A program made the position numbers and the translations under genes. Positions 5,291 to 6,201 of a stretch of 6,201 bases of DNA are shown here, in pieces (positions within the stretch are counted from its first letter, which is position 1; each line of letters begins with the position of its first letter). The DNA lies in assembly GCA_021795255.1 (NCBI GenBank), contig JAJYPQ010000258.1, positions 1-6,201 on the forward strand, read 5' to 3'. Source of the stretch: Pseudomonadota bacterium (GTDB lineage: Bacteria > Pseudomonadota > Gammaproteobacteria > Acidiferrobacterales > Acidiferrobacteraceae). The notes below the pieces were generated by a model, which was given only the letters and a program-made list of their open reading frames with translations, made no database searches and had not been told where the DNA came from.

Positions 5291-6201
5291 GAGCTCTTCT
5301 GCGCCAATTGCCGTAACAGATGCAGGGATCGCGAGATGTCCGGCCACGTGAGGGCCGCGGTACGGGTTTGCAGCGCTTGCAGCTTTGTGTCGACTGCCCG
5401 CACGCTCGGCGCGTCCTTATCGAAGTCGCGATTGATCCAGCGCTGGGCTGTCAGGAGGTTCGCGTGCATGACGGCGATGTGGTGTTCAAGGAGCGCCAAT
5501 TCCGCGGTATAAAGCCGCAGTTGCAGATTCTGGCGCAGATAGTAGGCGCGTTTGGGTGCCAGCAGGGCGGGCTGGCGGATGGTCTGCTTGTGGAACCGTA
5601 TCAGGCTCGTAAAGTCGTGCCACAGGCCATGGGTAAGGCGCCGCCAGAAGGGCCGCTTTGTGGTGGCGGTGGGCGTTTTCGGGCGGCGGACCCGAAAGCC
5701 GCTGGGTACGGCGAGCGGCAGGGTCGGGACGGTGTGCGCTAGCGCCACGAGCTCCAAGGCCATGGTGGATGTGTGTTGCTTACGCACCGCCCGCAACTGG
5801 AGGATCTCTCGGACGATAGCCAAACGCACCGGGAGCAGGCGCGGGCTGCCTTGGCGACGGATCTCGCGTTCGGCTTGATGCAGCGCGAGAAGCGCAAGTG
5901 GCACGTTGTGCTCGAAGTGCAACTGGTCGTTTGCGATCAAAAGCAGGTCTTCTGCCGCATGGATGCGCCAGCGCCGCCGGTCGCCGTGCCCCGCTTGGAC
6001 TGCCCTTACGCGGCGCGCAAGGGCCTTCATCGCCTGTTCAGTCTGAATATCAGTCCGGTTTAAGCCAGCCACGGCGACACTCAAGGCGCTTATCGCCCGG
6101 TTTTGGGATTGCAGTCTTTGGCCAACATCGAGGCCCAGAATATGGGCCTGGTAAGACAGGGCGTACCAGAGGTATCCGAGGCCCATGAGCGCTACAAGCG
6201 A
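5287..6201 (-). CDS. hemX: HemX, membrane-anchored uroporphyrinogen-III C-methyltransferase-like protein (5' end missing)
   Basis: This is the C-terminal 304 codons of HemX; the frame stays open to the window edge, so the start lies outside. It carries the HemX family domain, often labelled uroporphyrin-III C-methyltransferase although no methyltransferase fold is visible here. Numbering from the Met at 6186, the visible part begins within a membrane helix (SLVALMGLGYLWYALSY, about -5 to 12). A helical, probably coiled-coil stretch follows (about 20-65). Then comes the family core: RRWRIHAAEDLLLIANDQL (71-89), the LLPVRLAIVREI segment (117-128), and RAYYLRQNLQLRLYTAELAL (213-232). That Met is inside the helix, so it is not the true start; relatives have an additional cytoplasmic N-terminus. 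The stop overlaps the hemY start (ATGA). In related bacteria hemC and hemD precede hemX, which predicts the genes just outside. The precise biochemical role is unresolved. Confidence 0.92.
   Translation of the reverse strand, partial: SLVALMGLGYLWYALSYQAHILGLDVGQRLQSQNRAISALSVAVAGLNRTDIQTEQAMKALARRVRAVQAGHGDRRRWRIHAAEDLLLIANDQLHFEHNVPLALLALHQAEREIRRQGSPRLLPVRLAIVREILQLRAVRKQHTSTMALELVALAHTVPTLPLAVPSGFRVRRPKTPTATTKRPFWRRLTHGLWHDFTSLIRFHKQTIRQPALLAPKRAYYLRQNLQLRLYTAELALLEHHIAVMHANLLTAQRWINRDFDKDAPSVRAVDTKLQALQTRTAALTWPDISRSLHLLRQLAQKSS

Noticed and set aside
5290..5347. Longer hemY start at the in-frame ATG at 5347
   Set aside because: It would add 19 residues encoded inside hemX before the first membrane helix, whereas the ATG at 5290 gives the usual N-terminus and an ATGA overlap.

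Overview
The window looks like a piece of a moderately GC-rich proteobacterial chromosome, most likely from a gammaproteobacterium (possibly beta). The best clue is an overlapping hemX-hemY pair of the type normally found behind hemC-hemD in those classes. Nothing seen here fixes the genus. There is no transposase, integrase, CRISPR array, rRNA or complete tRNA.

Layout. Bases 1-627 hold no recognisable gene but contain a run of inverted repeats, including a perfect 18-bp palindrome (456-473). Just before the first gene lies a cluster of TGCGG half-sites around a sigma70-like promoter. Bases 628-1752 (+) encode a class II Fic protein, a probable AMP-transferase. It has a DUF4172-like N-terminus carrying the inhibitory motif, a complete HPFDDGNGRIAR catalytic loop and a C-terminal winged helix. 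After about 317 bp without a gene come two tightly spaced + strand genes: a plant-type [2Fe-2S]/FAD/NAD(P)H reductase (2070-3083, TTG start preferred) and a CzcD-like cation diffusion facilitator (3086-4003). A 69-bp convergent gap with a likely terminator separates these from hemY (4073-5290, -) and hemX (5287-6201, -, 5' end outside the window).

How the parts relate. hemX and hemY share an ATGA stop/start and form one translationally coupled unit, encoding inner-membrane proteins associated with heme biosynthesis gene clusters. The reductase and metal exporter are separated by 2 bp and are probably co-transcribed, which suggests a shared role in metal or redox homeostasis, but the sequence does not prove this. 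The Fic gene stands alone with its own control region. Its built-in inhibitory glutamate and its winged helix, together with inverted repeats over the putative -10 and start codon, make autoregulation the most testable new idea here. No clearly new multi-gene system is visible. The least explained part is the structured, apparently non-coding DNA upstream of fic.
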